A stretch of 64,000 nucleotides of DNA from Gammaproteobacteria bacterium (lineage in GTDB: Bacteria; Pseudomonadota; Gammaproteobacteria; Eutrophobiales; Eutrophobiaceae): positions 62,001-126,000 of the forward strand of contig JACPSH010000014.1 of assembly GCA_016193395.1 (NCBI GenBank), given 5' to 3'. The notes beneath the pieces are model-generated. The model searched no databases and had not been told where the DNA came from. It saw only the letters and a program-made list of their open reading frames with translations. The translations under genes and the position numbers were made by a program. Position 1 is the stretch's first letter. The number at the start of each line of letters is the position of its first letter. Below are positions 18,170 to 27,222 of this stretch, piece by piece.

Positions 18170-18982
18170 TCAGCGGTTGAGAAAATACGTGAACAGCATG
18201 TCGGCTACGACAATGTAGGAAATCGAAAGCACTACCGCGCGGGTAGTCGCGCGGCCAACGCCCTCGGCACCCCCGGTCACGGCGAATCCGTTGGTAACCC
18301 CGATCAAGGCGATGATAGTCGCGAACACGGTGCTCTTGATCAGTCCCTGGGTGACGTCATCGACCTCCAGGACCTCGATGGTCCGGTCCCAATAGGCACT
18401 GTAGCTGAGGCCCAGTTCCAGGGCGCAATAGATGGCGCCGCCCAGCAAACCGGCCAGGTCGGCGAAAAACGTCAGCGTCGGGACCATCACGAGCATCGCG
18501 AGCAGCGCGGGGGAAACCAGATAACGCACGGGATTGATTCCCATCACGCGGAGCGCATCGATCTCCTGGTTGACCTGCATCGTGCCGATGCGGGCGGCGA
18601 GCGCCGACCCGGACCGCCCGGCGACCAGGATCCCCGTGATGAGCGCCCCAAACTCGCGCGTTTCCGAGAGCGCAATGCCGACGACGACCTGTGATTCCGC
18701 GCCGAAGGTCTTCAGCGTATGGATGCCCTGGATGGCCAGCATGACGCCGACAGCAAATGACAATATGAAAACGATCGGCGCCGCGGCAATGCCCGTTTCC
18801 ACCATCTGCGTGAATACCGCTGGAACGCGGACGGGCTGTTTGTAGACCGGGCCGGCAAAGATCCAGAACACGCTCTCGGCGAACAGCGCAAGGACATATC
18901 CGGCCTCTTCGACCGCAGCGACGGAGCGCCGGCCCAGGTTCTCCAACGCCAGCAGCGCTCCCCGGCGTGAACTTTCAGCCAT
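18170..18982 (-). CDS. mlaE: phospholipid ABC transporter permease
   Basis: A 270-aa inner-membrane permease of the MlaE family. At least five hydrophobic segments are seen, with the family motif LITGILVAGRSGSALAARIG and the EIDALRVMGINPVRYLV loop that contacts the ATPase. The GAFVVTGGAEGVG-like region (TNGFAVTGGAEGVG) near the end is also typical. It overlaps the STAS-domain gene by 8 nt, which ties that gene to the transporter. Confidence 0.96.
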   Translation of the reverse strand: MAESSRRGALLALENLGRRSVAAVEEAGYVLALFAESVFWIFAGPVYKQPVRVPAVFTQMVETGIAAAPIVFILSFAVGVMLAIQGIHTLKTFGAESQVVVGIALSETREFGALITGILVAGRSGSALAARIGTMQVNQEIDALRVMGINPVRYLVSPALLAMLVMVPTLTFFADLAGLLGGAIYCALELGLSYSAYWDRTIEVLEVDDVTQGLIKSTVFATIIALIGVTNGFAVTGGAEGVGRATTRAVVLSISYIVVADMLFTYFLNR

Positions 18983-19307
18983 CCGCTTTCAGGCGCTCCT
19001 GCACGTTCAGATGGATGGGGAAGACCTTGTCGAGCCGGGCCAGTTGCAGGACGCTCATTGCGGATCCGCTGACCCCCACCAACCCGAACTTCAGGTTCCT
19101 TTTCTTGGCGGTCTGGAAACCCTCGACAAGGCTGGCCACGCCGGAGCTGTCGATGTAGTTGACTCGCGACATGTCGACCAGAAGATTCCGCTTCTCGTCC
19201 AGGCACAGCAGGATTTGCTTTCGCGCTTCGGGAGAACAGGACAAATCCACTTCCCCCGTCAGTTCCAGCACGGTGTAGCCGCCTTCCTCCCGGACTGTGT
19301 ATTTCAT
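18975..19307 (-). CDS. STAS-domain protein (RsbV / MlaB-like)
   Basis: A 110-aa single STAS domain. The segment DMSRVNYIDSSGVASLVEGF carries the serine (DSSGV) that anti-sigma kinases phosphorylate. I chose the ATG at 19307 because of a GGGGGAG ribosome-binding site; the longer frame adds 23 residues without homology. Two readings compete: an RsbV-type anti-anti-sigma factor paired with the RsbW-like kinase upstream, or the MlaB subunit of the transporter whose permease gene it overlaps by 8 nt. It may be both. E. coli MlaB is also a lone STAS domain. Confidence 0.88.
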   Translation of the reverse strand: MKYTVREEGGYTVLELTGEVDLSCSPEARKQILLCLDEKRNLLVDMSRVNYIDSSGVASLVEGFQTAKKRNLKFGLVGVSGSAMSVLQLARLDKVFPIHLNVQERLKADG

Positions 19308-19434
19308 CAGCTCCCCCGCATGATTCGTAATTTGAGCCCGGCGACGCACGGCCGGACAGACCCTGGCCCAGCGCAAAACGGCTTGCCCGGCGCTGCAGCG
19401 CGCCGGTCGTGGAGAGTCGTGTGTCCGTACGAAG

Positions 19435-19863
19435 CTAGTCGATTCTTTTTGTCATTTCCAGATAGTTTCCCGCACCCTTCTCCAGATGCCCCATTCGGCA
19501 TTCGTCCATGATCTCGCGGATAAAATGCACGCCCAGGCCGCCAGGACGAATCTCGTCCAGATCCCTCGGTTTGACGCTGTTCAGATCGATGGGCGCGGCG
19601 TGATCCTTGAGGCGAAAAAGCAGCTCCGAGCCATTATTCAGGATTTCCAGCACCATTTCACCTGATTCGTCCCCCTTGTAGGCATGCTGGATTACGTTCA
19701 TGCAGGCCTCATTCACGGCGATCACCAGCTTGTCGCACAAGGCACCGCTGCAGCCGGAGTGGGTGGACGCGCTCCTCACCAGCGACCTGACCAGGCACAG
19801 CCGTTCCGGCTTCGCCGGAAAACGAACTTCCAGCAGCTTCTCGGCCTTCATTGCGGTCTGCAT
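19435..19863 (-). CDS. RsbW-like anti-sigma factor / serine kinase
   Basis: A 142-aa GHKL-fold (HATPase_c_2) protein. The N box reads LVIAVNEACMNVIQHAY and the G1 box GGLGVHFIREIMDE. In partner-switch systems such proteins bind a target, often a sigma factor, and phosphorylate the STAS antagonist. It overlaps the RsbU-like phosphatase gene by 16 nt. A 127-nt gap separates it from the STAS gene, which could hold a secondary promoter. No sigma factor gene lies in the window, so the target is unknown. Confidence 0.88.
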   Translation of the reverse strand: MQTAMKAEKLLEVRFPAKPERLCLVRSLVRSASTHSGCSGALCDKLVIAVNEACMNVIQHAYKGDESGEMVLEILNNGSELLFRLKDHAAPIDLNSVKPRDLDEIRPGGLGVHFIREIMDECRMGHLEKGAGNYLEMTKRID

Positions 19864-21131
19864 TCGATCAACAGGAGCGTGATGTCATCCCGTTGACTCA
19901 CCTGTGGCCGGCGAAGTTCGGCTACGATGTCCTGGAGCCGCTTGCTGACATGAATCGCGGCCCGGGCGCGGATCAACCTGATCAGTCCATCCACATCGAG
20001 CGGGCGGTGGTTTTCGTCCAGGCTCTCGGTCACCCCATCGGTAAACAGATACAGGCTCCCACCGCGCAGCGTCACCGTGGAAACGGGGAATTCCACGTCC
20101 TCGATGATCCCGAGTGGCGGCGCAGCCGCGGGGATTTCCTCAAAGCGGCCGTCGCCTCCGTGGTATAGGGGCGGTTGATGGCCGGCATTCGCCATACGGA
20201 CGATCCTCGTGGCGGGATCGACGAATCCGGAAACGATGGTCACGAACATCCCGTGCGAAGCCGATTCGCAAACCTCCCTGTTGACCCGCGCCAGAAGATC
20301 GCCCGGATCGCTGATCTGCTTCGCCAGGTGGTGCAACAGGCTGCTGACCTTGGCCATCAACAGTGCCGCGTTCATCCCCTTGCCGGAAACATCCGCGAGG
20401 TTGAAGTAGATCAGTCCGTCCTCGCGCTGGAAGAAATCATAAAAATCCCCTGAGACCTCGCGCGCCGGCACGTTCATCCCGACCACAGGGAAATCACCAG
20501 GCTTGGGCGCCGGGAGCAGGTCGAGCTGGATTTCGCGGGCCAGTTCCAGTTCCTTCTGCAGGCGCTCCTGCTCCACCAGGCGATCGGCCATGCGCGCATT
20601 ATGAATGGCGAGCGACGCGGACGAGGCCAGCGCGCTCAAAAGGTGCCGGTCCCGATCATCGAATAGCCCGTCGCCGCCGCGCTTGTTGATCAGTTCCAGG
20701 GCGCCAATGCATTCCTGTTTCACCATCAGCGGCGTGCAGAGAATTGACCGCGTCACGAAACCGGTCCCGTCGTCCACGTTCTTGGCGAAATTGGGATCCT
20801 TGCTCACGTCGCGCACGATTTGGCAGGTCCGTGACACGACCGTCTTGCCGACAATTCCGGCCTTGGCCGGCAGTCGCAGACCGTTGATATCCACCGGGCC
20901 GGCGCACGCCCTGCACACCAGCTCGTTCGCATTGTTTTCCAGGAGAAAGATGGAGGCTGCCTCCGCGTCCAGATACTCCATGAATTTTTCGATGGCATTG
21001 TTGAGCGTTTCATCGATATCCAGCGACGAGGCAAATGACTGCGTCACTTCGGCAAGCAGCTGCAACTGGTCGTCCAGCGTATAGACCGCGCTGCGATCGA
21101 ACAGGTTCTGAACCGTGCTGGTGGATGCCAT
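19848..21131 (-). CDS. GAF-SpoIIE phosphatase (RsbU-like)
   Basis: A 427-aa signalling phosphatase. Residues about 22-175 form a GAF sensor domain (DAEAASIFLLEN, ELINKRGGDGLF), joined by a helical linker (RLVEQERLQKELELAREIQ) to a PP2C/SpoIIE domain. Catalytic motifs are FNLADVSGKGMNAAL, NAGHQPPLY, LYLFTDGVTES and QRDDITLLLI. Such enzymes dephosphorylate STAS antagonists, here presumably the 110-aa protein downstream. First gene of the run that continues through RsbW, STAS and mlaEFD. Confidence 0.92.
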   Translation of the reverse strand: MASTSTVQNLFDRSAVYTLDDQLQLLAEVTQSFASSLDIDETLNNAIEKFMEYLDAEAASIFLLENNANELVCRACAGPVDINGLRLPAKAGIVGKTVVSRTCQIVRDVSKDPNFAKNVDDGTGFVTRSILCTPLMVKQECIGALELINKRGGDGLFDDRDRHLLSALASSASLAIHNARMADRLVEQERLQKELELAREIQLDLLPAPKPGDFPVVGMNVPAREVSGDFYDFFQREDGLIYFNLADVSGKGMNAALLMAKVSSLLHHLAKQISDPGDLLARVNREVCESASHGMFVTIVSGFVDPATRIVRMANAGHQPPLYHGGDGRFEEIPAAAPPLGIIEDVEFPVSTVTLRGGSLYLFTDGVTESLDENHRPLDVDGLIRLIRARAAIHVSKRLQDIVAELRRPQVSQRDDITLLLIECRPQ

Positions 21132-21261
21132 TGTCGCCCTTCCCTCACTCCCGGCTGGGCCGGAACACCCGGCTATTGTACCGCGTCGTCACCCGGCCAT
21201 CCGTGCCGCGGCGCGCCGCCCGGCCACTCCCGCCGGGCCGATTCCGCGCCCCCGGGGCGCT

Positions 21262-21960
21262 TTAAGCTACACTTCGGCGCGGGCGATCCCCCGAACGGCG
21301 GGCCCCGGCCCGCGACTCCCCGGCGGCGGCCTGATGCCGGCCACGCCATTCACAGAAGGCAAAGATGGGACAGGCGGCGCACTTGGGAGATCGGGCCGTG
21401 CACACGTAGCGGCCGTGCAAGATGAGCCAGTGATGGGCGTCCTTCCGGAATTCATCCGGCACCACCCGGTCGAGGCGCTCCTCGACTTCCCGGACGTTTT
21501 TTCCCGGGGCCAGCCCGGTCCGATTCGCCACCCGGAAGATGTGCGTGTCGACGGCGATGACCGGCACGCCAAAGGCGGTGTTCAGGACGACGTTGGCGGT
21601 CTTGCGCCCTACACCGGGAAGCCGCTCCAATGCGTGGCGATCGGAAGGCACGCGACTGCCATGTTCATGGATCAGGATCCTGCACGTGTGGATCAGGTTT
21701 GCCGCCTTGGTATTGTAGAGTCCGATGGTCCGGATCATCCCTCGAAGCCTGGCGAGACCGAGACGTACGAACGCCTCGGGCGTCTTCGCCACGGCAAAGA
21801 GATGCCGGCTGACCTTGTTCACCGATACGTCAGTGGCCTGGGCGGAGAGCATGACCGCGACCAGCAATTCGAACGGTGATCCGTAAGTGAGTTCCGTGGC
21901 GGGACGGGGATTGAGTTCCCGCAGGATCTCGAAAATGGCAATGCGCTTTGCGCGATTCAA
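21262..21960 (-). CDS. nth: endonuclease III
   Basis: DNA glycosylase/AP lyase for oxidised pyrimidines. The 232-aa product has the helix-hairpin-helix LPGVGRKTANVVL with the catalytic lysine, the catalytic aspartate in VDTHIFRV, and the 4Fe-4S motif C-x6-C-x2-C-x5-C (CTARSPKCAACPIFAFC). The start is a TTG that reproduces the MNKAKR-type N-terminus of E. coli Nth; it lies two nucleotides after the rnfE stop. The protein is about 20 residues longer than usual because of an Arg/Ala/Gly-rich C-terminal tail. rnfE-nth adjacency matches the E. coli rsxE-nth order. Confidence 0.97.
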   Translation of the reverse strand: MNRAKRIAIFEILRELNPRPATELTYGSPFELLVAVMLSAQATDVSVNKVSRHLFAVAKTPEAFVRLGLARLRGMIRTIGLYNTKAANLIHTCRILIHEHGSRVPSDRHALERLPGVGRKTANVVLNTAFGVPVIAVDTHIFRVANRTGLAPGKNVREVEERLDRVVPDEFRKDAHHWLILHGRYVCTARSPKCAACPIFAFCEWRGRHQAAAGESRAGARRSGDRPRRSVA

Positions 21961-21962
21961 TA

Positions 21963-22601
21963 TCAGTCAGTCCACGCCGGCCAGAGCCGGGTGGCCGCCG
22001 CGACGAGGATGGATAGCGCGATGAATACACCGGGTGCAGATGCCAGCACCGGAAGCGTGAACGGCACGAACTCCAGGCGCGATAGCCATTCCAGCAGCGC
22101 CGCGTCGGACAGCAACCCGCCCATCGAGGTCAGTTCGCGCAGCAGTCCGACCGCGACCACCCACGCCGCCACGCGCATGCCGGTGCCGAGGGCGGCGCTT
22201 AATGCCGCTCGAGGTCCGGACGTCAGCGCATTTTCCTCGAGGTGTACGAGCAACAGGCAGTTGCACGCCATCACCGGTACATAAATGCCCAGTGTGGCGC
22301 GCATCGGGTACAGGCCGGCCTGCAACACCAGATCGGCAATCGAGACCCACGCCGCGGCAAGGATAAGGAGGCACGCCAGCTCGGCTTCGGGCGCGATGAG
22401 GCGGCGGCAACACGATGCCGATATGGCGGACGCGCAGAGGACGAATATAAATGCGGAACTCATCGTCAATGCGCTGAGCAGGCTGGTGCTGGCCGCCAGC
22501 AGCGGGCACAGGCTGAGCAGTTCCAGGGAGGAGGACTGCCTGAACCCCCTTCCGGTCGCGGGAGACGCTGATACGGCGGTATCCGTCCTGTCAGTGGCCA
22601 T
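21963..22601 (-). CDS. rnfE: RnfE/RsxE-like membrane subunit, isolated
   Basis: A 212-aa integral membrane protein with about six hydrophobic segments. LLSLCPLLA near residue 30 and LGIYVPVMACNCLLLVHLE near residues 105-123 match RnfE, including the CPLLA and NC motifs. In a full Rnf/Rsx complex this subunit helps move electrons across the membrane between NADH and ferredoxin or SoxR. No rnfA, B, C, D or G is present in the window; upstream is a LON-domain gene. Either the rest is elsewhere or this is a leftover or repurposed subunit. NqrD is the closest alternative family, but the nth neighbour favours RnfE. Confidence 0.82.
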   Translation of the reverse strand: MATDRTDTAVSASPATGRGFRQSSSLELLSLCPLLAASTSLLSALTMSSAFIFVLCASAISASCCRRLIAPEAELACLLILAAAWVSIADLVLQAGLYPMRATLGIYVPVMACNCLLLVHLEENALTSGPRAALSAALGTGMRVAAWVVAVGLLRELTSMGGLLSDAALLEWLSRLEFVPFTLPVLASAPGVFIALSILVAAATRLWPAWTD

Positions 22602-23199
22602 GGCTGATTCCCCCGTCCGACTTCGCCGCGCCGGCTCCGGCCAGTGCGGACTGGATCATTGCGAGCCGCTCCGCGTGGGATCCCGCTTCAAGCATCTGCT
22701 GTTTCAGGGGCAGTGGTAGGGCGAGAAGCTCGGCCAGGCGGTAACTCAACCACGCGGCTTCGCGAATCCTGTGGATCTCGCGTGCATACGGCAATCGGTG
22801 TTCGGTCAGGATACGTAACAGCAGGTCCTGGAGCATGGAGAAGGATTGTATTTCGGTCGGAGGATCTTCAGCCAGCCGCTCGACCTCTCCCAGCAGCAGA
22901 TTGTCCTTCGCCACGCTTTGCGCATGCACCCGGAAGCGCCATTCGCCTGCGACTGAGATCCCCAGCAGTCCGTCATCCCGCTGCTCCCAATCGACGATGC
23001 GGCCAGCTGTGCCCGTCGCGAAAATCCGCGCGGGCGCCCCGACTTCGTTCCCCGACTGAATGAGGCATATGCCAAACAGGGAATCAGCGCGAAGGCAGCG
23101 GCGCACCATGTCCAGATAGCGCGTCTCGAATATGCGCAACGGGAGGCGCGCCTCCGGGAATAGCACGGTGTGCAGCGGAAACAGCGCGAGTTTCTGCAC
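22591..23199 (-). CDS. LON substrate-binding-domain protein
   Basis: About 202 aa carrying only the N-terminal substrate-binding domain of Lon (LALFPLHTVLFPEARLPLRI, FETRYLDMVRRCL). It lacks the AAA and protease domains, as in the widespread stand-alone LON-domain family of unknown role. A GTG at 23199, five nucleotides after the mpl stop, places the conserved LALFPL motif at the N-terminus; the ATG at 23247 would overlap mpl and adds 16 unrelated residues. It overlaps rnfE by 11 nt. Confidence 0.87.
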   Translation of the reverse strand: MQKLALFPLHTVLFPEARLPLRIFETRYLDMVRRCLRADSLFGICLIQSGNEVGAPARIFATGTAGRIVDWEQRDDGLLGISVAGEWRFRVHAQSVAKDNLLLGEVERLAEDPPTEIQSFSMLQDLLLRILTEHRLPYAREIHRIREAAWLSYRLAELLALPLPLKQQMLEAGSHAERLAMIQSALAGAGAAKSDGGISHGH

Positions 23200-23203
23200 A
23201 CCG

Positions 23204-24559
23204 TCAATCCCGGAGACGACGCAGCAGGCGCTGCTGGATCCCCTCAAATTCCCCGTTGCTCATGATCAGGACATGGTCGCCGGGGCGGGCAGTCGACGCA
23301 GTCTCGTCAATCATCCCGGCCACGGTGTCGCAGACCCTGCATCGGTCCCCCAGCATCGAAAGCGCCGCGTCGAGATCCCAGCGCAGGCCAGCCGGCCGGA
23401 AAACGAACACGCGATCCGCCTCCGCCAGCGCCGGCCCCAGTTCGTCCTTGTGCACACCCAGTTTCATCGTGTTCGAACGCAGCTCGACCAGAGCGATGAT
23501 TCGGTCGCCGTCCACATTCTGGCGCAGCGCGGCCAGCGTCGCCCGAATTGCCGTCGGATGGTGCGCAAAATCATCATGCACTGAAATTCCGTTGATCGAT
23601 CCGAGGAACTGCAGTCGGCGCCGCGTGCTCTTGAATTCCCCGGCAAAACGACAGGCCTGATTCGGCTGAACGCCGACCGCCGCGCCCGCCACGATGGCCG
23701 CCAAAGCGTTCTCGGCGTTATGTCGCCCGATCAGACCCCATTCGACTCGGCCCAAGGCCGAGTCCCTGAAGCGTATTTCGAATGCAGACCAATCCTTGCA
23801 CAACGGGGCAAAGTTCCAGTCCCCCGCCTCCCCAAAGGTCTCCACCGGGGTCCAGCAGCCCATTTGCAGCACCTCCCGGATCTCGTGGTCCCCAGCCCGG
23901 ATTATGATGTTCCCTGACCCCGGTACCATTCTCACTAGTTGATGAAATTGGCGCCTGATGGCTGCAAGATCGCCGAAGATGTCAGCATGATCATACTCGA
24001 TGTTGTTGATGATCAGGGTCTTTGGCCGGTAGTGGACGAACTTTGAGCGCTTGTCGAAAAAGGCGGTGTCGTATTCATCCGCCTCGACAACGAACAGGCC
24101 AGGGGTGCCGAGTCTGGCTGATAGACCGAAATTCTCGGCCATCCCGCCGACCAGGAAACCCGGCGCCCTGCCGGCGGACTCCAGGATCCAGGCCAGCAGT
24201 GCCGAAGTCGTGGTCTTGCCATGCGTCCCTGCCACCGCAAGAACGTGCCGGCCGGCGAGCACTGTCTGCTCAAGCCATTGTGGGCCTGACAGGTACGGCA
24301 ACCCCTCGTTCAGCAGGTATTCCACGGCCTCGTTGCCACGGGAGAGCGCGTTGCCGACGATGACCAGATCCGGCTTTCCAGCCGCCAGGATGGAGGCCCG
24401 ATATCCCGTGTGGACCTCGATACCGTGCGCCTCGAGCTGCGTGCTCATCGGCGGGTAGACACCGGCATCCGAGCCCTGCACCTCGTGCCCCAATTCACGC
24501 GCCAGAAGCGCGATACCGCCCATGAACGTGCCGCCAATGCCTAGAATGTGAACCCTCAT
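23204..24559 (-). CDS. mpl: murein tripeptide ligase Mpl
   Basis: Recycles the cell-wall tripeptide L-Ala-gamma-D-Glu-meso-Dap by joining it to UDP-N-acetylmuramic acid. The 451-aa Mur-ligase-fold protein begins MRVHILGIGGTFMGGIALLA (UDP-binding loop), has the ATP loop AGTHGKTTTSALLAWIL, and then the Mur central (EADEYDTAFFDKRSKF) and C-terminal domains (VHDDFAHHPTAIRATL). EADEYDTAFFDKRSKF distinguishes Mpl from MurC. The product indicates meso-diaminopimelate peptidoglycan, in line with dapD at 48 kb. Confidence 0.97.
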   Translation of the reverse strand: MRVHILGIGGTFMGGIALLARELGHEVQGSDAGVYPPMSTQLEAHGIEVHTGYRASILAAGKPDLVIVGNALSRGNEAVEYLLNEGLPYLSGPQWLEQTVLAGRHVLAVAGTHGKTTTSALLAWILESAGRAPGFLVGGMAENFGLSARLGTPGLFVVEADEYDTAFFDKRSKFVHYRPKTLIINNIEYDHADIFGDLAAIRRQFHQLVRMVPGSGNIIIRAGDHEIREVLQMGCWTPVETFGEAGDWNFAPLCKDWSAFEIRFRDSALGRVEWGLIGRHNAENALAAIVAGAAVGVQPNQACRFAGEFKSTRRRLQFLGSINGISVHDDFAHHPTAIRATLAALRQNVDGDRIIALVELRSNTMKLGVHKDELGPALAEADRVFVFRPAGLRWDLDAALSMLGDRCRVCDTVAGMIDETASTARPGDHVLIMSNGEFEGIQQRLLRRLRD

Positions 24560-24751
24560 GCGGCAGCCCGGCTTGAAACCAACCTGTCCCCGAACTCGAG
24601 CGTACCGCGAAAATGCAGCGACGCCGTCATGGGCGCGGCATATGATTGAATGAGGCTATGAACATGATATCGAACACTGATTTTACCGGACCCCGCGTAG
24701 AACAGAGAATCTGACCAGGTTGAGTACCATTGTGACCCCGAGGATTCGAAG

Positions 24752-25228
24752 ATGAAATCCATACCCCGCGCGTCCGTCAAGGAACGCCAGCAAATTGCGG
24801 CGGGATTGGGACGCCTTCTCGCCGACACGTACACGCTTTATCTCAAGACGCACAATTTCCACTGGAACGTCACTGGGCCCATGTTCGTGACGCTGCACAC
24901 GCTCTTTGAACAGCAGTACACGGAGCTGGCCACCGCGGTGGACGAGATTGCGGAGCGCATCCGGGCGCTCGACGTGATTGCACCGGGTTCCTACAAACAA
25001 TTCGGCGAGTTGACCTGCCTGCGCGAGGAAGCGGGCGTTCCCAAGGCTGCGGACATGGTGAGGCAGTTGGCAAGCGACCAGGAGGCGGTGGTGCGCACGG
25101 CCCGGAACGTCATACCCTTGGCACAGGCCGCCAATGACGATCCCACCGCAGATCTTCTGGTCCGCCGCATGCAGGTGCACGAAAAAAACGCCTGGATGCT
25201 CCAGAGCCTGCTCAAGGCTTCGCGCTGA
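24752..25228 (+). CDS. dps: Dps-family ferritin-like protein
   Basis: A 158-aa DNA-protection/iron-storage protein forming dodecamers that oxidise ferrous iron with peroxide. The ferroxidase ligands appear in KTHNFHWNVTG and in FEQQYTELATAVDEIAERIR. The short basic N-terminus (MKSIPRASVKERQQ) could contact DNA. It is monocistronic: mpl is divergent (192-nt gap) and rppH convergent. I could not recognise an OxyR or Fur site by eye. Confidence 0.95.
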   Translation: MKSIPRASVKERQQIAAGLGRLLADTYTLYLKTHNFHWNVTGPMFVTLHTLFEQQYTELATAVDEIAERIRALDVIAPGSYKQFGELTCLREEAGVPKAADMVRQLASDQEAVVRTARNVIPLAQAANDDPTADLLVRRMQVHEKNAWMLQSLLKASR

Positions 25229-25294
25229 AGCTGGAGGCATCGCGATCTTCCGTGATGCCGGCGCCGCGTCCGGTGCGCCGCGCGGATCGATGGT

Positions 25295-25825
25295 TCAGCC
25301 GGCGGCCGGACCCGTGCGCGCGGCCGGGTTGCCGGCGGGCAGAAGGAGGGGCGCCAGCTCATCGAGCGCCTTGACATAGACTTCGCGTTTGAACTCGACC
25401 ACCTGCTGCGCCGGTTCCCAGAAATCCACCCAGCGCCAGTGATCGAATTCCGGCCTGACGCTGACGTCGAGCCGGACCTTGCTGTCCTCGGCCAGGAGCC
25501 GCAACAGAAACCAGATCTGCTTCTGGCCGATGCACACCGGCCGGCGGCTGCGCCGGACATAACGTCGCGGGAGGCGGTAGCGAAGCCAGTCACGGGTATT
25601 GCCCAGCACCTGCACGTCCTCCGAGCTCAGTCCGACCTCTTCCAGGAGTTCCCGGTACATCGCGCCGGTGACGGTCTCGCGCGGTCGGATCCCGCCCTGG
25701 GGGAATTGCCATGCGTCCATGCCCGTACGCCGGCCCCAGAACAACTGGCCGCTGGCGTTGCTGAGCACGATTCCGACGTTGGCGCGGAATCCGTCCGAGT
25801 CGATCTGGGAACTGGAAAATTTCAT
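25295..25825 (-). CDS. rppH: RNA pyrophosphohydrolase RppH
   Basis: Removes pyrophosphate from 5'-triphosphate mRNAs to trigger decay. The 176-aa Nudix protein has [20 protein letters not shown] as its Nudix box (GX5EX7REUXEEXGU), preceded by WQFPQGG. The segments [13 protein letters not shown] and [14 protein letters not shown] match E. coli RppH closely. The ATG at 25825 matches the family N-terminus ([13 protein letters not shown]); the upstream start at 25870 would overlap mdh. Confidence 0.95.
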   Translation of the reverse strand: MKFSSSQIDSDGFRANVGIVLSNASGQLFWGRRTGMDAWQFPQGGIRPRETVTGAMYRELLEEVGLSSEDVQVLGNTRDWLRYRLPRRYVRRSRRPVCIGQKQIWFLLRLLAEDSKVRLDVSVRPEFDHWRWVDFWEPAQQVVEFKREVYVKALDELAPLLLPAGNPAARTGPAAG

Positions 25826-25866
25826 ATTGCCGATCCGGTATCCGCGACGCGCGCCATGACAGCTAT

Positions 25867-26844
25867 TCAAAAAAGATGTTTGACTGTGTCCCGTTCCTCT
25901 TCCAGTTCCTTCTGCGTTGCTCCCATTTTCGCGCGGCTGAACTCGTTGATCGCGAGGCCCTGCACGATTTCATAGTTGCCGTGATGGCAGCGAACGGGGA
26001 AGGAATACACCAGCCCCTCGGGTATGCCATAGGAGCCGTCGCCGGGCACGGCCATGCTTGTCCAGTCGTCCCCTTCTTTTCCCAACGCCCAGTCGCGCAT
26101 GTGCTCGAGCGCCGCATTCGCCGCGGACGCGGCGCTGGAAGCGCCGCGCGCCGCAATCACTTCGGCGCCGCGCTTGGCGACTCGGGGGATGAATTCGTTC
26201 TCATACCACGCGCGATCGACCAGCTCCAGGGCGGGCCGGTCGTTGACCGTCGCATGGTGCAGATCCGGATACTGGGTCGTGGAATGGTTGCCCCAGATGC
26301 ACAGTCTGCGAATGGCCTTCACGCTGCTCCCGGTCCGGGACGCAAGCTGGGCGCAGGCGCGGTTGTGATCGAGTCGCGTCATAGCCGTGATCTGGCGCGC
26401 ATCGAGATCCGGCGCGTTGCGCTGGGTGATCAGCGCGTTCGTGTTAGCCGGGTTGCCGACAACGATGACATGCACGGCACGGCTGGCATGGCCGTTGAGG
26501 GCCTTCCCCTGCACGTTGAAAATCGCGGCGTTCGCGGTCAACAAATCGCGGCGCTCCATGCCGGGACCACGTGGCCTGGCACCCACGAGGAAGGCATGGT
26601 CCGCGTCCTTGAAAGCCACGACGGGGTCGTCGCTGGTGACGATCCCGGCAAGCGTTGGAAAGGCGCAATCCTCGAGTTCCATGACCACGCCCTTCAGCGC
26701 CTGCATTGCCTGTGGGACCTCGAGGAGCTGCAGGATCACGGGTTGGTCGCGGCCGAGGAATTCACCGGCGGCGATCCGGAACAACAAGGCGTACCCGATC
26801 TGTCCCGCTGCTCCGGTGACGGCCACTCTGGCAGCCTCTTTCAT
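25867..26844 (-). CDS. mdh: malate dehydrogenase (LDH/MDH type 2)
   Basis: Interconverts malate and oxaloacetate with NAD in the TCA cycle. The 325-aa product has the Rossmann motif [37 protein letters not shown] and the catalytic stretch [10 protein letters not shown] (proton-relay His). It belongs to the cytosolic-type group 2 enzymes, not the E. coli group. The ATG at 26844 is preceded by a perfect AGGAGG; the longer frame to 27012 has no homology. It is divergent from the sucAB-lpd operon. Confidence 0.96.
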   Translation of the reverse strand: MKEAARVAVTGAAGQIGYALLFRIAAGEFLGRDQPVILQLLEVPQAMQALKGVVMELEDCAFPTLAGIVTSDDPVVAFKDADHAFLVGARPRGPGMERRDLLTANAAIFNVQGKALNGHASRAVHVIVVGNPANTNALITQRNAPDLDARQITAMTRLDHNRACAQLASRTGSSVKAIRRLCIWGNHSTTQYPDLHHATVNDRPALELVDRAWYENEFIPRVAKRGAEVIAARGASSAASAANAALEHMRDWALGKEGDDWTSMAVPGDGSYGIPEGLVYSFPVRCHHGNYEIVQGLAINEFSRAKMGATQKELEEERDTVKHLF

Positions 26845-27222
26845 GCTGTGCCTCCTCATCAATCTGTACCGCGGATCGTCGGCCCGATCCGGCACTGAGC
26901 GCAGCGCGGTCTCCGCACCCGGGCTGCCGGACTGGGCTGCGGTATCACACACGCATGATCGCCCATGACCGGCGAAGGGTTCAAATTTTTCCAAGCATAC
27001 CGTTGCGGTCAAATGCGCCGCAAGACGCCAGTCTGATCCCGATCCCCCGGAAAGCGCGTGGGAACGCGTCGTCCCGCCAGAGCCGCTAAACTTGTGGGAA
27101 CGCCCGGGTCAATCACTTAAAATGCCCTCGAATAACCCGTCGACTAATCAAGAATCAGCCTTGCCGGCAGCACGCCGCCCAACGGTCAGGGACGAACAAT
27201 CGACAATCAGGTCCGAGCCACC
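26845..27222. other. divergent mdh / sucA intergenic region
   Basis: This 378-bp gap must hold the promoters of mdh (leftward) and sucA (rightward). Apart from the AGGAGG just upstream of mdh I see no convincing paired -35/-10 boxes, hairpin or gene. An AT-rich patch near 27110-27150 is the likeliest site for the sucA start signals. Confidence 0.4.
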
